6,735 bases of DNA, taken from NCBI GenBank assembly GCA_003513005.1, contig DOTD01000051.1, forward strand, positions 1 to 6,735, read 5' to 3'. Position 1 is the stretch's first letter. Each line of letters opens with the position of its first letter. Positions 5,555 to 6,735 of this stretch are shown one piece after another. The notes under the pieces were generated by a model. It was given only the letters and a program-made list of their open reading frames with translations. It ran no database searches and was not told where the DNA came from. Source of the DNA: Desulfotomaculum sp. GTDB taxonomy: Bacteria > Bacillota > Desulfotomaculia > Desulfotomaculales > Nap2-2B. Position numbers and translations under genes: made by a program.

Positions 5555-6655
5555 TCAGGTTACCTTCAGTCCGGCGGCTACAGCAGCCAGTCTTTTCAGC
5601 GCTTTGACGTTTTCCGTGTCCCCGGTCCTGGCCCGGCGCAGGGCGTTTTCCAGGAGGGAGATGGACCGGTCGTAATCCTGCCGGTTCACCGGGAAGGGGT
5701 GGCCATCCTTGCCCCCGTGAGCGAAACTGTAGCGCACCGGGTCCCTCCGGCTGGCCGCGGCATTATAAACCACTTCGGAAACCAGGGCGAAGGCCCGCAC
5801 AGTGGCCGGTCCCACACCTTCCACCGCCAGCAGGCCTTCGTAAGAAGCCGGCTGGATATCGTAAAGCCTGTCCAGGTTCTTTTTAATGCGGCCCGCTCCG
5901 GGCACGGGGTGTCCGGCCGGCAGGTTTAAAACCTTCAATTTGTCAACAGGCATGTCCGCAATTTTTTTCAGGATTTTTACAACCTCATCGGGCCTGCCGG
6001 CCAGGTACAGCGAAGCATCTCTGGCTGCGGCGCTTTCCCCGGCAACCATGTTCAGCACCTGCTTCACCGTTTCACCGCACACGGCGGAGTGGGGCTCGCG
6101 GATAAAAGTATCCACTTTTTCCCCCAGCCAGTGATAGCGCCGGGCCCAGCCGCTGGACCGGTCCATCCCCTGCTGAACCACCGCCCATCTGCCGTCGGCT
6201 GTAAAGGCAAAAACGTGGTGATAGATCTGGAAACCGTCCTGTAAAGCCGCGTTGTCAACCTTGGCGGACATCCGGCTGGCGTACTGCAGCGCCCCGACAT
6301 CGACGGCCAGGCCGTAATGGTCTGCATACTCCTCTATTTCCCCCGGGGTTTTGCGGGAAGCAAGGGCTTTCCCGCCGGCAAGATAAAGGCCCAGATGGCG
6401 CTGCCTTGGCCGCAGCCCTTCCTTCAAGGCGCCGCACAATACTGTGGTCAGGCCGGATGAATGCCAGTCAAATCCCACCACACACCCCAGCGCCTGGAAC
6501 CAGAAGGGGTCCGAAAGCCGCTCCAGCACCTCGGCAGGCCCGTATTCTTCTATCACCGCTTCGATAATGGCCGAACTGAGTTTTACCATCCGCTCGAACA
6601 GCCAGCGGGGACAATGGCGCCCGTGCAGGGGCAGGTTTGCTATACCGGTTCGCAA
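5555..6655 (-). CDS. DUF763 family protein with helix-hairpin-helix motif
   Basis: Numbered from TTG 6655, 366 residues. The conserved family start RTGIANLPLHG (2-12) and CPRWLFERMVKL follow immediately, so this TTG is preferred although the frame stays open to GTG 6733 at the window edge, adding 26 residues of atypical sequence (GLLTFNKSWKWGEGRG). Family hallmarks are present: DPFWFQALGCVVGFDWHSSG (49-68), LAGGKALASRKTP (92-104), YASRMSAKVDNAALQDG (125-141), WAVVQQGMD (157-165) and ARRYHWL. A helix-hairpin-helix, GLLAVEGVGPATVRALA-like (about 274-289), suggests contact with DNA or RNA. DUF763 proteins are widespread in archaea and thermophilic bacteria and have no established function that I know. 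The gene is GC-rich like pglZ, appears intact, and probably represents the chromosomal backbone flanking the defence island. No link to BREX is implied by its orientation. Confidence 0.85.
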   Translation of the reverse strand: MRTGIANLPLHGRHCPRWLFERMVKLSSAIIEAVIEEYGPAEVLERLSDPFWFQALGCVVGFDWHSSGLTTVLCGALKEGLRPRQRHLGLYLAGGKALASRKTPGEIEEYADHYGLAVDVGALQYASRMSAKVDNAALQDGFQIYHHVFAFTADGRWAVVQQGMDRSSGWARRYHWLGEKVDTFIREPHSAVCGETVKQVLNMVAGESAAARDASLYLAGRPDEVVKILKKIADMPVDKLKVLNLPAGHPVPGAGRIKKNLDRLYDIQPASYEGLLAVEGVGPATVRAFALVSEVVYNAAASRRDPVRYSFAHGGKDGHPFPVNRQDYDRSISLLENALRRARTGDTENVKALKRLAAVAAGLKVT

Positions 6656-6684
6656 GTGATGTCGGGTAGCCCCCCGACCTTCAC
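6656..6684 (-). promoter_or_regulatory. Hairpin immediately before the DUF763 TTG start
   Basis: In the minus-strand transcript GUGA, a 2-nt bulge, GUCGGG, loop GGGCUA, CCCGAC, one A, and UCAC form a stem of 6 plus 4 base pairs. Its last base touches the TTG codon at 6655. Any purine-rich ribosome site (GGGGTGAAGG region) would be inside the stem's 5' arm. It could restrain translation, or be the end of a repeat inserted before the gene. The pairing is seen directly; any role is inference. Confidence 0.4.
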
Positions 6685-6735
6685 CCCACTTCCAACTTTT
6701 GTTGAATGTGAGAAGGCCGTCTACGCCCCCCACCG

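Overview
The window looks like a piece of a chromosome from a Gram-positive, probably thermophilic or syntrophic clostridial lineage (Peptococcaceae/Moorella-like). This rests on strong AGGAGG-type ribosome sites, use of GTG/TTG starts, GC-rich core genes interrupted by AT-rich islands, and a DUF763 gene, a family common in archaea and thermophilic Firmicutes. The assignment is inference only.

Left part (1-1562) is a scrapyard of mobile and defence genes. It starts with a decayed fragment of a SNF2-type helicase that resembles the BREX type 3 helicase BrxHII. Its P-loop is mutated and it carries a 54-bp in-frame insertion between 7-bp direct repeats. An intact toxin-antitoxin pair (RHH antitoxin plus VapC-like PIN toxin) follows, with a good promoter overlapped by a perfect 9+9 bp palindrome. 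Directly after the toxin lies a 32-bp duplicate of the 5' end of pglZ with its own ribosome site. Then come imperfect direct repeats and an orphan addiction-module antitoxin with an in-frame TGA. A short GC-rich tail just before pglZ may be the 3' end of the gene that pglZ was once coupled to.

Centre (1563-4362) holds the readable BREX type 3-like core: pglZ, 680 codons with all alkaline-phosphatase-superfamily motifs, overlapping by ATGA with a second gene in the position expected for brxA. That second gene is broken by one frameshift at about 4054-4070. If both lesions are real, the locus retains a complete PglZ but lacks an intact helicase and an intact BrxA-like partner in this window, so the system is probably eroding or being remodelled; genes such as brxF, brxC and pglX would lie to the left, outside the window.

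Right part (4363-6735) is on the minus strand and converges on the BREX genes. It holds a two-helix membrane miniprotein with remnants of a split zinc ribbon, an AT-rich 256-residue cysteine-rich protein of unknown function, and a DUF763 protein with a helix-hairpin-helix motif, whose best start is a TTG placed directly behind a hairpin. No tRNA, rRNA, CRISPR array or convincing intrinsic terminator was found.
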